Under the pieces are notes generated by a model that was given only the letters and a program-made list of their open reading frames with translations, was not told the DNA's origin and did no database searches. Shown one piece after another: positions 17,541 to 25,104 of a stretch of 64,000 nucleotides of DNA. Position numbers and translations under genes: made by a program. Origin of the DNA: Janthinobacterium aquaticum (GTDB lineage Bacteria; Pseudomonadota; Gammaproteobacteria; Burkholderiales; Burkholderiaceae_D); assembly GCF_009208565.1 (NCBI RefSeq), contig NZ_WFLK01000015.1, positions 1-64,000 on the forward strand, given 5' to 3'. Within the stretch, counting starts at the first letter, position 1. Each line of letters begins with the position of its first letter.

Positions 17541-18134
17541 ATGCAAGAGTCCCTGCAAGAATTTCATCATAACCGTGCCCGTGAATTGTTCCAGAACGCG
17601 GAGCTGCTGTTCGACCGTGACGCCGTGCAGGCGTCGATCACGCGCATGGCCGATGTGCTCAACGCGCGCTTCAATGCCGAAGACTCGAAAGAGTTCCCGC
17701 TGGTGCTGGGCGTGATGGGCGGCGCCGTGGTGTTTACCGGCAACCTGCTGCCGCAACTGAGCTTCCCGCTCGAGTTCGACTACATTCATGTGAGCCGCTA
17801 CGGCGACGACGACAAAGGCGGCGAAGTGGTCTGGAAAGTCATTCCGCGCTCGAACGTGGCCGGCCGCACCGTCATCGTGCTGGACGATATCCTCGACGAA
17901 GGCGAAACGCTGGCGCACGTCAAGCAGCGTCTGCTCGACATGGGCGCCGCCGAAGTGATCCTGGCCGTGTTTGCCGACAAGGCCATCGGCAAGAGCAAAC
18001 CGGTTGCCGCCGACATCGTCGGCCTGGTGATCCCCAATCGCTTCGTGGTCGGCTTCGGCATGGATGCGTACGGCTACTGGCGCAATCTGCCGGGGCTGTG
18101 GGCGATCAAGCCTGAGGATCTGAAGCAGGAGTGA
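17541..18134 (+). CDS. hpt: Hypoxanthine-guanine phosphoribosyltransferase
   Basis: 197 residues of the type I phosphoribosyltransferase fold. The PRPP-binding loop is VIVLDDILDEGETLA at about 113-127, the pyrophosphate loop region VMGGAVVF is near 59, and FVVGFGMDAYGYWRNLPGLW near the C-terminus supplies the base-contact segment. It salvages hypoxanthine and guanine to IMP and GMP. This is the HGPRTase-like subgroup common in betaproteobacteria, slightly longer than E. coli Hpt. It is transcribed away from the following nitronate monooxygenase, with two REP palindromes between their convergent ends. Confidence 0.87.
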   Translation: MQESLQEFHHNRARELFQNAELLFDRDAVQASITRMADVLNARFNAEDSKEFPLVLGVMGGAVVFTGNLLPQLSFPLEFDYIHVSRYGDDDKGGEVVWKVIPRSNVAGRTVIVLDDILDEGETLAHVKQRLLDMGAAEVILAVFADKAIGKSKPVAADIVGLVIPNRFVVGFGMDAYGYWRNLPGLWAIKPEDLKQE

Positions 18135-18145
18135 TGGTGGAAATA

Positions 18146-18232
18146 TTGTCGGATTACGCCTTCGGCTAATCCAACCTACGCTCTACGCGCGGATCGTAGG
18201 TCGGATTAGCGCGCAAGCGCGTAATCCGACGC
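18146..18232. repeat. REP-like palindrome pair between convergent genes
   Basis: Cores 18148-18175 and 18200-18230. The first is TTGTCGGATTACG...CTAATCCAACCTACG, with one arm base changed (CCAAC for CCGAC). The second is GTAGGTCGGATTAG...GTAATCCGACG. The order is reversed relative to the pairs at 112, 53411 and 58798. They sit between the convergent stops of hpt and the nitronate monooxygenase, a position where they could act as a bidirectional mRNA 3' end. Confidence 0.82.
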
Positions 18233-18252
18233 CACCACCACCGCCACAAAAA

Positions 18253-19206
18253 TTACAACGTCAACCGCGCCCGCGCCGCATCATATTCGGCTTTGAGGCG
18301 CGTCACCATCTCGGCCACCGTCGGCACATCGTCCATCAGGCCCACGCCCTGGCCTGCGCCCCAGATATCGCGCCAGGCCTTGGCGCTGCCCGAACCGAAG
18401 TTCATGGCCGTCTTGTCGGCCACCGGCAGCGCGTCCGGATCGAGGCCAGCCGCCACGATCGACTTTTTCAGGTAGTTGCCGTGCACGCCGGTAAACAGAT
18501 TGGTGTAGATGACGTCGGCCGCGCTCGAGTCGACAATCGCCTCGCGGTAGCCGTCGCTGACATTCGACTCCTTGGTAGCAAGCCAGCGCGAACCGATATA
18601 CGCAAAATCGGCGCCCATGGCCTGCGCCGCCAGTACCGCGTCGCCGGTGGCAATCGAGCCTGACAGCGCAATCGGACCCTGGAAGAACTTGCGCACTTCG
18701 CCCACCAGCGCGAATGGCGACAGGGTGCCGGCATGGCCGCCAGCGCCGGCTGCCACCAGGATCAGGCCATCGACGCCCGCTTCCAGCGCCTTTTCCGCGT
18801 GGCGGATCGAAATCACGTCATGCAGCACAATGCCGCCATAGCTGTGGATGGCGTCGAGCATTTCCTTTGGCGGCGCGCGCAGCGAGGAAATAATGATGGG
18901 CACGCGGTGCTTGACGCACACCTCCACGTCATGCGCGAGGCGGTCGTTCGACTGGTGCACGATCTGGTTGACGGCAATCGGGCCGACTTTTTTATCGGGA
19001 TTGGCCAGCTGGAAATCAGCCAGTTCGGCCTGCAGATCGGTCAGCCAGGTGTCGAGCAGTTCGGCCGGCCGCGCGTTCAGGGCCGGGAACGAGCCGACGA
19101 TGCCGGCCTTGCACTGCGCCGCGACGAGGGCCGGGCCGCTGGCGATAAACATCGGCGACGCAATAACGGGAAGGGACAGGTTTTGCAACGCAGCAGGCAA
19201 TGCCAT
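18253..19206 (-). CDS. Nitronate monooxygenase (2-nitropropane dioxygenase-like)
   Basis: 317 residues, an FMN-dependent TIM barrel that oxidises alkyl nitronates such as propionate-3-nitronate. Visible motifs are LPVIASPMFIASGPALVAAQ at the N-terminus, AVNQIVHQSNDR near 98, DGLILVAAGAGGHAG near 144-158 (FMN phosphate and catalytic region), ALSGSIATGDAVLAAQAMGA near 181 and AYIGSRWLATKES. Its length and the missing mobile-loop motifs place it with the many uncharacterised bacterial homologues. The ribosome site is GGAG ten bases before the ATG. No operon partner is evident. Confidence 0.83.
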   Translation of the reverse strand: MALPAALQNLSLPVIASPMFIASGPALVAAQCKAGIVGSFPALNARPAELLDTWLTDLQAELADFQLANPDKKVGPIAVNQIVHQSNDRLAHDVEVCVKHRVPIIISSLRAPPKEMLDAIHSYGGIVLHDVISIRHAEKALEAGVDGLILVAAGAGGHAGTLSPFALVGEVRKFFQGPIALSGSIATGDAVLAAQAMGADFAYIGSRWLATKESNVSDGYREAIVDSSAADVIYTNLFTGVHGNYLKKSIVAAGLDPDALPVADKTAMNFGSGSAKAWRDIWGAGQGVGLMDDVPTVAEMVTRLKAEYDAARARLTL

Positions 19207-19314
19207 GGGGGGCTCGCTCCAGGTTAATTGTTGGGAAAAACGTCGAACGATTATAAGACGAAAAAAGTACGAGCGTGCGTAATTTTAAGCGCGCTAGAGG
19301 TTGCATTCAGTTGA

Positions 19315-20223
19315 CTACGAATTGAGCAATGCATCGCCATCGATACGCGCTGCGCCGGCCCTGACCAACTGCGCCACCGCCCACTGCGCCAGCTGCTCCA
19401 TCGGCTGGCGCAGATAGCGCCGGTTCGATTCCTGCAGCACCGGCATGGCCGCCAGCAGCAGCGGGATGTCAGCCAGGTCAAGCCGCTGGCGTTCGAGCAG
19501 CAAAAATTTGAGCAGCACCTTGAGCGCGTTCTGCGCATTGCGCAGCGGGTCGGCCTGCAGGTAGTCGAGCCGTGAAAAAGCGCGCTTGAGGGCGCCATCG
19601 ACGTCGCCAAACGGCGCGCCGTGGCCGGGGATCACCAGCGCGACGTCGAGCGTGGCGATCAGTTCGAGCGTCGCGTGCGCTTCCAGGAAACCCGATTCGC
19701 CTTCGAGCTCGGGAAAGATCACGCCAAAGCCGTTTTCCCACAATGCGTCGGCCGAGATCAGGATGCGCTCTGACGGACAATAAAAAATCAATGCATGCGC
19801 ATGGTGGCCGGGCGCACCCAGCACCTGCCACTCCAGCCCGCCCAGCGTCAGGACATCACCAGGCGCGATGGTCGCGTCAAAGCCGAAGCGCTCGCACTGC
19901 TGGCCAGTTGCCCTGAAACTGAGCGCCTCGGTATCCCAGTGACGCACTTTGTCTGCCTCGGCAGCAGGAATGCTTGTGTGGCAGCCGTAATGGGCCTGCA
20001 GCAGCGCGTTGCCGCCGCAGTGGTCCGAGTGCAGATGCGTATTGAACAAACGCGTCAGAGGCCGCTCCTGCAGGCCATGGCGCACCAGCGCCAGCGTCTG
20101 CGGCGCGTGCGTGGCGTAGCCGCTGTCGATCAGCGCGCCGCCGTCGGCGTCGATCAACAGAATATTATTGGACGACAGCCAGCCGCGCTCGAATACCTGG
20201 ACCGATGCGGGCAGCAGCGTCAT
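19315..20223 (-). CDS. MBL-fold metallo-hydrolase
   Basis: 302 residues from the ATG at 20223. The zinc-binding motif is HLHSDHCGG near 68, with further ligands in GAPGHHAHALIFY and IPGHGAPFGDVDGALKRA. A C-terminal helical extension resembles the winged-helix tail of the Lactb2 or glyoxalase-II-like branch. The substrate is unknown; thioester or nucleic-acid hydrolysis are the usual activities for these branches. The upstream DUF1289 gene ends seven bases before it, so the two are likely co-transcribed. An open frame extends upstream but overlaps that gene. Confidence 0.82.
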   Translation of the reverse strand: MTLLPASVQVFERGWLSSNNILLIDADGGALIDSGYATHAPQTLALVRHGLQERPLTRLFNTHLHSDHCGGNALLQAHYGCHTSIPAAEADKVRHWDTEALSFRATGQQCERFGFDATIAPGDVLTLGGLEWQVLGAPGHHAHALIFYCPSERILISADALWENGFGVIFPELEGESGFLEAHATLELIATLDVALVIPGHGAPFGDVDGALKRAFSRLDYLQADPLRNAQNALKVLLKFLLLERQRLDLADIPLLLAAMPVLQESNRRYLRQPMEQLAQWAVAQLVRAGAARIDGDALLNS

Positions 20224-20230
20224 GGCAGCC

Positions 20231-20485
20231 TCAGAAATCCGGATCGAACACCAGCAGCGACTCGCGCCCCGGCAGTTCGGCCCACACGGCGCGCTTGAAA
20301 TCGTCATCGGCCTTTCCCCACGCAATAATCTCGTCGAGCGTGCGCAGGCAGCCTTCGCACAAGCCGCTGTCGCGGTTCATCTTGCACAGGCTGACACAGG
20401 GTGACGGCACCGACGAAGGCAGTGGCAAGGAAGTGATGGCGGCTGAGACGGACATGGCGGTAGCTGAAGTTGAAATCTGGCCCAT
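20231..20485 (-). CDS. DUF1289 small cysteine-containing protein
   Basis: 84 residues or fewer. The family core is SPCVSLCKMNRDSGLCEGCL followed by RTLDEIIAWG, with four cysteines spaced as in DUF1289, which probably bind a metal ion such as zinc. Function is unknown. The preceding 28 residues are Ser/Pro/Thr-rich, and a later ATG at 20455 is equally possible; neither start shows a ribosome site. It lies directly upstream of the MBL-fold hydrolase on the same strand. Confidence 0.78.
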   Translation of the reverse strand: MGQISTSATAMSVSAAITSLPLPSSVPSPCVSLCKMNRDSGLCEGCLRTLDEIIAWGKADDDFKRAVWAELPGRESLLVFDPDF

Positions 20486-20556
20486 TATGACGCGAATCGG
20501 CCAGTCTCGTTCGTCACCATGCGTTTGTCGCGTCTCGGCAGACAGTCAGTCCATCG

Positions 20557-20853
20557 TCAGTAATGGTAGCGGCAAGCCACGATATGAATCATGCCGTTCT
20601 CGACCGTATAGACCAGCCGGTGCTTTCGATCAATTCGACGCGACCAGAATCCAGTCAGACTGCCCTTGAGCGGTTCGGGCTTGCCGATACCCTTGAACGG
20701 GTCGGCCATGCAGGCATCGATCAAATCGTTGATTCTCACACGTTGCCTGGCGTCTTCCTGCTGCCAGTACTGGTAATCTTCCCAGCCATTGTCGGTAAAG
20801 GCCACAGATGACTGGCGCGCCTGCGCCTTGTTACTTGATTTTTGGTTCTTCAT
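20557..20853 (-). CDS. yoeB: YoeB-family toxin (ribosome-dependent mRNA endonuclease)
   Basis: 98 residues. The sequence aligns over its full core with E. coli YoeB at a constant offset of 14: glutamate 60 (E46), arginine 79 (R65), histidine 97 (H83) and tyrosine 98 (Y84) are all kept, as are GKPEPLKGSLTGFWSRRI and the terminal ACRYHY. The toxin should therefore be catalytically competent. The extra 14 N-terminal residues (MKNQKSSNKAQARQ) are unusual, but no internal ATG would give the standard start. It overlaps the antitoxin gene by 23 bases, the normal arrangement for coupled TA expression. Confidence 0.92.
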   Translation of the reverse strand: MKNQKSSNKAQARQSSVAFTDNGWEDYQYWQQEDARQRVRINDLIDACMADPFKGIGKPEPLKGSLTGFWSRRIDRKHRLVYTVENGMIHIVACRYHY

Positions 20854-21103
20854 TACGGTCCAGCTCCCGGATTCGGGCTTTTCCGGCTTTCAGCTGTTCC
20901 AGCGATGTCAGCAGCCGATTGGCGTTTTTCGGTGAGCTGAGGAGATACAGGGTTTCCTCAATGCTGTTGAAATCAGCCAGTGACAGCATCACGACAGCTT
21001 CCCCGCTTTGCCGGGTAATAACTGTCGGGCTGTGATCCGTGCATACATCATCCATAACAGCTTTCAGTCCGGCGCGTGCCTCGCTAAAAGTTAGGATATT
21101 CAT
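20831..21103 (-). CDS. yefM: YefM/Phd-family antitoxin
   Basis: 90 residues starting MNILTFSEARAGLKAVMDDV, with AAAGG nine bases upstream of the ATG at 21103. The N-terminal Phd/YefM DNA-binding dimer region includes SPTVITRQSGEAVVMLSLADF near 31-51. The C-terminal flexible part (residues 60-90) would wrap the toxin. It represses its own promoter with YoeB as co-repressor in known systems; a matching TGTACA-type site lies upstream at 21210-21227. Confidence 0.9.
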   Translation of the reverse strand: MNILTFSEARAGLKAVMDDVCTDHSPTVITRQSGEAVVMLSLADFNSIEETLYLLSSPKNANRLLTSLEQLKAGKARIRELDRNEEPKIK

Positions 21104-21209
21104 TTTTTCAACCTTTATCTCTGCATTGAGCCTGCAGGGGGGCATCTCTGCATGGGAAACCTGCAGGTGGCTTTACAACAATCTGGAACAGATTTGCATC
21201 TCGCATCAT

Positions 21210-21227
21210 TGTACGTATTTCTGTACA
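21210..21227. promoter_or_regulatory. Candidate YefM operator
   Basis: An inverted repeat TGTAC-N8-GTACA, including the hexamer TGTACA at 21222-21227. E. coli YefM recognises palindromes centred on TGTACA, so this is a good operator candidate. It lies about 105 bases upstream of the yefM start, implying a long leader or a promoter overlapping this point. The rest of the gap 21104-21289 contains two CCTGCAGG words and no gene. Confidence 0.5.
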
Positions 21228-21289
21228 TGAAATCAATCCCATACAAATATTTCAAGCTGCTGGTTTCAGAACGCTACCAGGTACCATGT

Positions 21290-22771
21290 CTAACTGCTGG
21301 CGAACTTGCGCACCGCCTGCTCCCACTGGTGCATCAGCCCATCGGCCTGGTCGCGGCTGATCGACGGCGTAAATACGCGCTCGGCGCGCCATTGCGATGC
21401 CAGTTCCGACTGGTCGCGGTAATGGCCGACGGCCAGCCCGGCCAGGTAGGCAGCGCCCAGCGCCGTGGTTTCAATCACGTGCGGGCGCACCACCGGAATG
21501 CCCAGCAGGTCAGCCTGGAACTGCAGCAGCAGGTTGTTGGCGCAGGCGCCGCCATCGACGCGCAGCTCGATGATCGGTGCAGCCGCGTCGCGCGTCATGG
21601 CGCCCAGCAGCGCGGCACTCTGGAAGGCGATCGCCTCGAGCGCAGCGCGCGCGATATGGCCGACCGTGCTGCCGCGGCTCAGGCCCAGGATGGCGCCCTT
21701 GGCGGACGGTACCCAGTATGGGGCGCCCAGGCCCGTAAAGGAGGGCACGAACACCACGCCGCCCGAATCGGGCACCGAGGCGGCCAGTCCCTCGGCCTCG
21801 CCGGCGTGGCCGATGGCGCCCAGGCCGTCGCGCAGCCACTGCACCACGGCGCCGCCGATAAACACACTGCCTTCGAGCGCATATTGAGGCGTCGCGCCGA
21901 CTTGGCAGGCGGCGGTGCTGATCAGGCCATTTTGCGACTGCACGGCTTGTGCGCCGGTATTGAGCAGCAGGAAGCAGCCGGTGCCATAGGTATTCTTGGC
22001 CATGCCCGGCGCAAAGCAGGTCTGCCCGAACAAGGCAGCCTGCTGGTCGCCGGCAATGCCGCCGATGATCACCGGCCCACCCAGCCATTCAGCATCCGTC
22101 TCGCCATACACGTGGCTCGATGGATGCACCTGCGGCAGCAGGCTGGCCGGAATCTGCAGCCAGTCGAGCAGCTGCGCATCCCAGCAGCCCTGGTGGATAT
22201 TCCACAGCATGGTGCGCGAGGCATTGCTGACATCGGTGACATGCAGACGCCCGCCGGTCAGCTTCCAGGCCAGCCAGCTGTCGATGGTGCCGAAGGCAAG
22301 CTCGGCGCGTTCGGCGCGCGCACGCACGCCGGCCACGTTGTCGAGTATCCAGCGCAGCTTGGTGCCGGAAAAATACGGGTCGAGCACCAGCCCTGTTTTG
22401 GATGCGATGGCCGGCGCCAGGCCCTGCTCGCGCAGCGCGCTGCACAGCGGTTCGGTGCGCCGGTCCTGCCAGACGATGGCGTTGTAGACCGGCTCGCCCG
22501 TAGCGCGATCCCACACCACCGTGGTTTCGCGCTGGTTGGTCATGCCCAGCGCGGCCAGGGCGCTGGCGGCCAACCCGGCCTTGGCCATCACTTCGCGGCA
22601 GGTGGCGATCTGGCTGTCCCAGATTTCCAGCGGATCGTGCTCGATCCAGCCCGGCTGCGGGAAAATCTGGCGAAACTCGCGCTGCGCCGCAGCGAAGATC
22701 ACGCCATTTTCATCAAACACCATGCTGCGCGAGCTCGAGGTGCCCTGGTCGATTGCCAGCAAATAGCTCAT
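21290..22771 (-). CDS. glpK: Glycerol kinase
   Basis: 493 residues starting [20 protein letters not shown] at the ATG at 22771; the frame is open further upstream but overlaps glpD. It is a FGGY-family kinase with [11 protein letters not shown] near 56, [10 protein letters not shown] near 78, [12 protein letters not shown] near 160-171, [12 protein letters not shown] near 259 and the FGGY signature [21 protein letters not shown] near 415. It phosphorylates glycerol to glycerol-3-phosphate. The start overlaps the glpD stop by four bases. No glpF facilitator gene is adjacent. It is the promoter-distal gene of the sulfoquinovose cluster. Confidence 0.93.
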   Translation of the reverse strand: MSYLLAIDQGTSSSRSMVFDENGVIFAAAQREFRQIFPQPGWIEHDPLEIWDSQIATCREVMAKAGLAASALAALGMTNQRETTVVWDRATGEPVYNAIVWQDRRTEPLCSALREQGLAPAIASKTGLVLDPYFSGTKLRWILDNVAGVRARAERAELAFGTIDSWLAWKLTGGRLHVTDVSNASRTMLWNIHQGCWDAQLLDWLQIPASLLPQVHPSSHVYGETDAEWLGGPVIIGGIAGDQQAALFGQTCFAPGMAKNTYGTGCFLLLNTGAQAVQSQNGLISTAACQVGATPQYALEGSVFIGGAVVQWLRDGLGAIGHAGEAEGLAASVPDSGGVVFVPSFTGLGAPYWVPSAKGAILGLSRGSTVGHIARAALEAIAFQSAALLGAMTRDAAAPIIELRVDGGACANNLLLQFQADLLGIPVVRPHVIETTALGAAYLAGLAVGHYRDQSELASQWRAERVFTPSISRDQADGLMHQWEQAVRKFASS

Positions 22772-24318
22772 GCCGCCACCTCGCCGGCCAGGCGCTGTTC
22801 CAACCACTGCGACAGGCGCGCCACGTCGGCCGGCGCGCAGCGCAGGCCAAGTTTGCTGCGCCGCCAGAGCAGGTCTTCGGCGCTGCGCGCCCATTCGACC
22901 GCAACCAGATAGCGCGCTTCGGCTTCATGCAGCCCCGGCACCAGTTCCTCGCCGAGCTGCGCCAGCGACTGCGCGCTACCCAGCATCACGCGTGCGCGGC
23001 TGCCATAGGCACGCGCATAGCGCCGGCCCAGCGGCGCCGGCAGCCATGGATAGTCGGCCAGGAAGCGCGCCACGAAGGCTTCGAACACATGGCCCTGCGC
23101 CAGCACGCCGGGCTGCTCCAGGTCGCCGCCAGGCAGCGGCGCGCCATCGGTCCAGGCCGGGGCCGTGCTGGCCAGCAGCGGCGCCAGCTTGGCCAGTGCT
23201 TCTTCGGCCAGCTTGCGGTAGGTGGTGATCTTGCCGCCCCAGATATTGAGCAGTGGCGCCTCGCCCGCAACGCCCACGGTTTCCAGCAGATAGTCGCGCG
23301 TGATGGCCGAGGCATTGGCCGCACTGTCGTCGAGCAGCGGGCGCACGCCCGAATAGGTCCAGATGACGTCGGACGGCGCAATCTGGCGCTTGAAGTAGCG
23401 GTTGGCCGCCTGGCACAGATAGTCGGTTTCCGCCGCACTGATCTTCACCTGGCTCACGTCGCCCTTGTACTCCTCGTCGGTGGTGCCGATCAGCGTGTAG
23501 TCATCCTGGTAGGGAATGGCAAAGATGATGCGCTTGTCGGGATTCTGGAAAATATACGCGTTCGGGTGCTCGAACAGGCGCGGCACGATGATATGGCTGC
23601 CCTTGATCAGGCGCAGCCCCTGTGTCCTGGCGCCGCCGGCCTGGCCGGCAAACTGCGCCGTCCACGGCCCGGCCGCATTGACGATGGCGCGGGCGCGCAC
23701 GCGACGCTGCACGCCGCCCTGCCCTTCCAGCACGGCCTGCCACTGGCCGCCCTCGCGCTGCGCACTGATGCAGGCCGTGCGCGTAAGAATGGTGGCGCCA
23801 CGTTCGGCCGCATCGAGCGCATTGAGCGCGACCAGGCGCGCATCGTCGACCCAGCCGTCTGAATACACAAAGCCCTTGCGGTAGCTGCCCTTGAGCGGCG
23901 CGCCGGCGGCATGGCGGTCCAGCGCAATGGCTACGGAAGCGGGCAGAAAGGCGCGCCGGGCCAGGTGGTCGTACAGGAACAGGCCGGCGCGGATCAGCCA
24001 GGCCGGGCGCTGGCTGGCGTCATGCGGCATCACGAAACGCATCGGCCACATGATGTGGGGCGCGGAGCGCAGCAGCAGCTCGCGCTCCTGCAGCGCCTTG
24101 CGCACCAGCTTGAATTCATAGTATTCCAGGTAGCGCAGGCCGCCGTGGATCAGCTTGGTACTGGCGGACGACGTGTGCTGCGCCAGGTCGTGCTGCTCGC
24201 ACAGCACTACGCGCAGGCCACGACCGGCTGCATCGCGCGCAATGCCGGCGCCATTGATGCCGCCGCCGACCACCAGCAGGTCGCAATCAGGCAAATCGGA
24301 AGATCGGGTAGTAGACAT
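22768..24318 (-). CDS. glpD: Aerobic glycerol-3-phosphate dehydrogenase
   Basis: 516 residues. The FAD site is [20 protein letters not shown] at about 14-33, and the GlpD signature [20 protein letters not shown] is near 48-67. The catalytic and C-terminal regions include [19 protein letters not shown]-like sequence near 310-330 and [16 protein letters not shown] near 352-367. It oxidises glycerol-3-phosphate to dihydroxyacetone phosphate at the inner membrane, feeding the quinone pool. It starts 21 bases after the TSUP transporter gene and is coupled to glpK, so glycerol use is wired into the same transcript. Confidence 0.93.
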   Translation of the reverse strand: MSTTRSSDLPDCDLLVVGGGINGAGIARDAAGRGLRVVLCEQHDLAQHTSSASTKLIHGGLRYLEYYEFKLVRKALQERELLLRSAPHIMWPMRFVMPHDASQRPAWLIRAGLFLYDHLARRAFLPASVAIALDRHAAGAPLKGSYRKGFVYSDGWVDDARLVALNALDAAERGATILTRTACISAQREGGQWQAVLEGQGGVQRRVRARAIVNAAGPWTAQFAGQAGGARTQGLRLIKGSHIIVPRLFEHPNAYIFQNPDKRIIFAIPYQDDYTLIGTTDEEYKGDVSQVKISAAETDYLCQAANRYFKRQIAPSDVIWTYSGVRPLLDDSAANASAITRDYLLETVGVAGEAPLLNIWGGKITTYRKLAEEALAKLAPLLASTAPAWTDGAPLPGGDLEQPGVLAQGHVFEAFVARFLADYPWLPAPLGRRYARAYGSRARVMLGSAQSLAQLGEELVPGLHEAEARYLVAVEWARSAEDLLWRRSKLGLRCAPADVARLSQWLEQRLAGEVAA

Positions 24319-24339
24319 GGAAAACTCGTTACGGTGAAA

Positions 24340-25098
24340 TCAGAAAAGCGCCAGCAGCGGCGGCAGCACCAGGCTCAGGCCGGCAATCAGCAGCAGCACG
24401 AACACGGCGCGGCGCACCTGGTTGATCGGCAGGCGCGAAGGGTAGCGGCGCGCCAGCCATGTCAGCAGCATCACCACCGGCAGCGCTTCGGCCGTCAGCA
24501 GCAGTGCGTTGACGCTGAACTGGCCATGCCACAGCACCAGTACCAGGCGCAGCACGGCGTTGGCGGCAAACAGCACAATCAGCGAATTGCGGATCAGCTC
24601 CGGCTTCCATGGCTGGCGGTACAGGTGGTACACCATCGGCGGGCCGGCACTGGCAAACAGGCCGCCCATCACGCCGGACAGGCCGCCAAACAGCAAAAAG
24701 GAGGGCAGACCCGAAGTGGCGCTGGCGGCGCGCGCGCGCAGCACCAGCAAAAAGGCGCAGACCACGATGGCGCAGCCGAGCAGAAAACGCAGCAGCGCCA
24801 CCTGCTGCACGCTGAACCAGGCCAGCAGCGCCACGCCGGCAGCCACGCCGGCCTGGCTGGCCAGCAGCGCCGGTGTAAACACTTTCCATTCGAGCTGCGG
24901 ACGGCGGCGCCCGAAGGTGATGGCCGCATTGACCAGCACCAGCACGCTGACCACATTGGCCGTATCGGGCAGGCTGGCCAGGTGCAACAGCGCCACCAGC
25001 CCCAGCAGGATCAGGCCGAATGCAAAACCGGTCAGGTTCTGCGCATAGCTGGCCAGCGCCACGCAAGCCAGGAACGCCAGATGCACCGTTACGCTCAT
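24340..25098 (-). CDS. TauE/SafE (TSUP) family exporter, predicted sulfolactate export
   Basis: 252 residues, almost wholly hydrophobic with about eight predicted membrane segments. The two-half pattern of the family is visible (LTGFAFGLILLGLVALLHL near 22-40; FGGLSGVMGGLFASAGPPMVYHLY near 136-159). Family members export sulfite, sulfoacetate or other sulfonates. In the Pseudomonas putida SQ1 sulfo-ED cluster a protein of this family is the proposed sulfolactate exporter. Placement six bases after the sulfoquinovosidase stop supports the same role here; the cargo is inference. Confidence 0.8.
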   Translation of the reverse strand: MSVTVHLAFLACVALASYAQNLTGFAFGLILLGLVALLHLASLPDTANVVSVLVLVNAAITFGRRRPQLEWKVFTPALLASQAGVAAGVALLAWFSVQQVALLRFLLGCAIVVCAFLLVLRARAASATSGLPSFLLFGGLSGVMGGLFASAGPPMVYHLYRQPWKPELIRNSLIVLFAANAVLRLVLVLWHGQFSVNALLLTAEALPVVMLLTWLARRYPSRLPINQVRRAVFVLLLIAGLSLVLPPLLALF

Positions 25099-25104
25099 GG
25101 TCCG

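Noticed and set aside
21152-22912. A 586-codon open frame antisense to glpK
   Set aside because: The glycerol kinase motifs on the minus strand are unambiguous; the antisense product has no family features.
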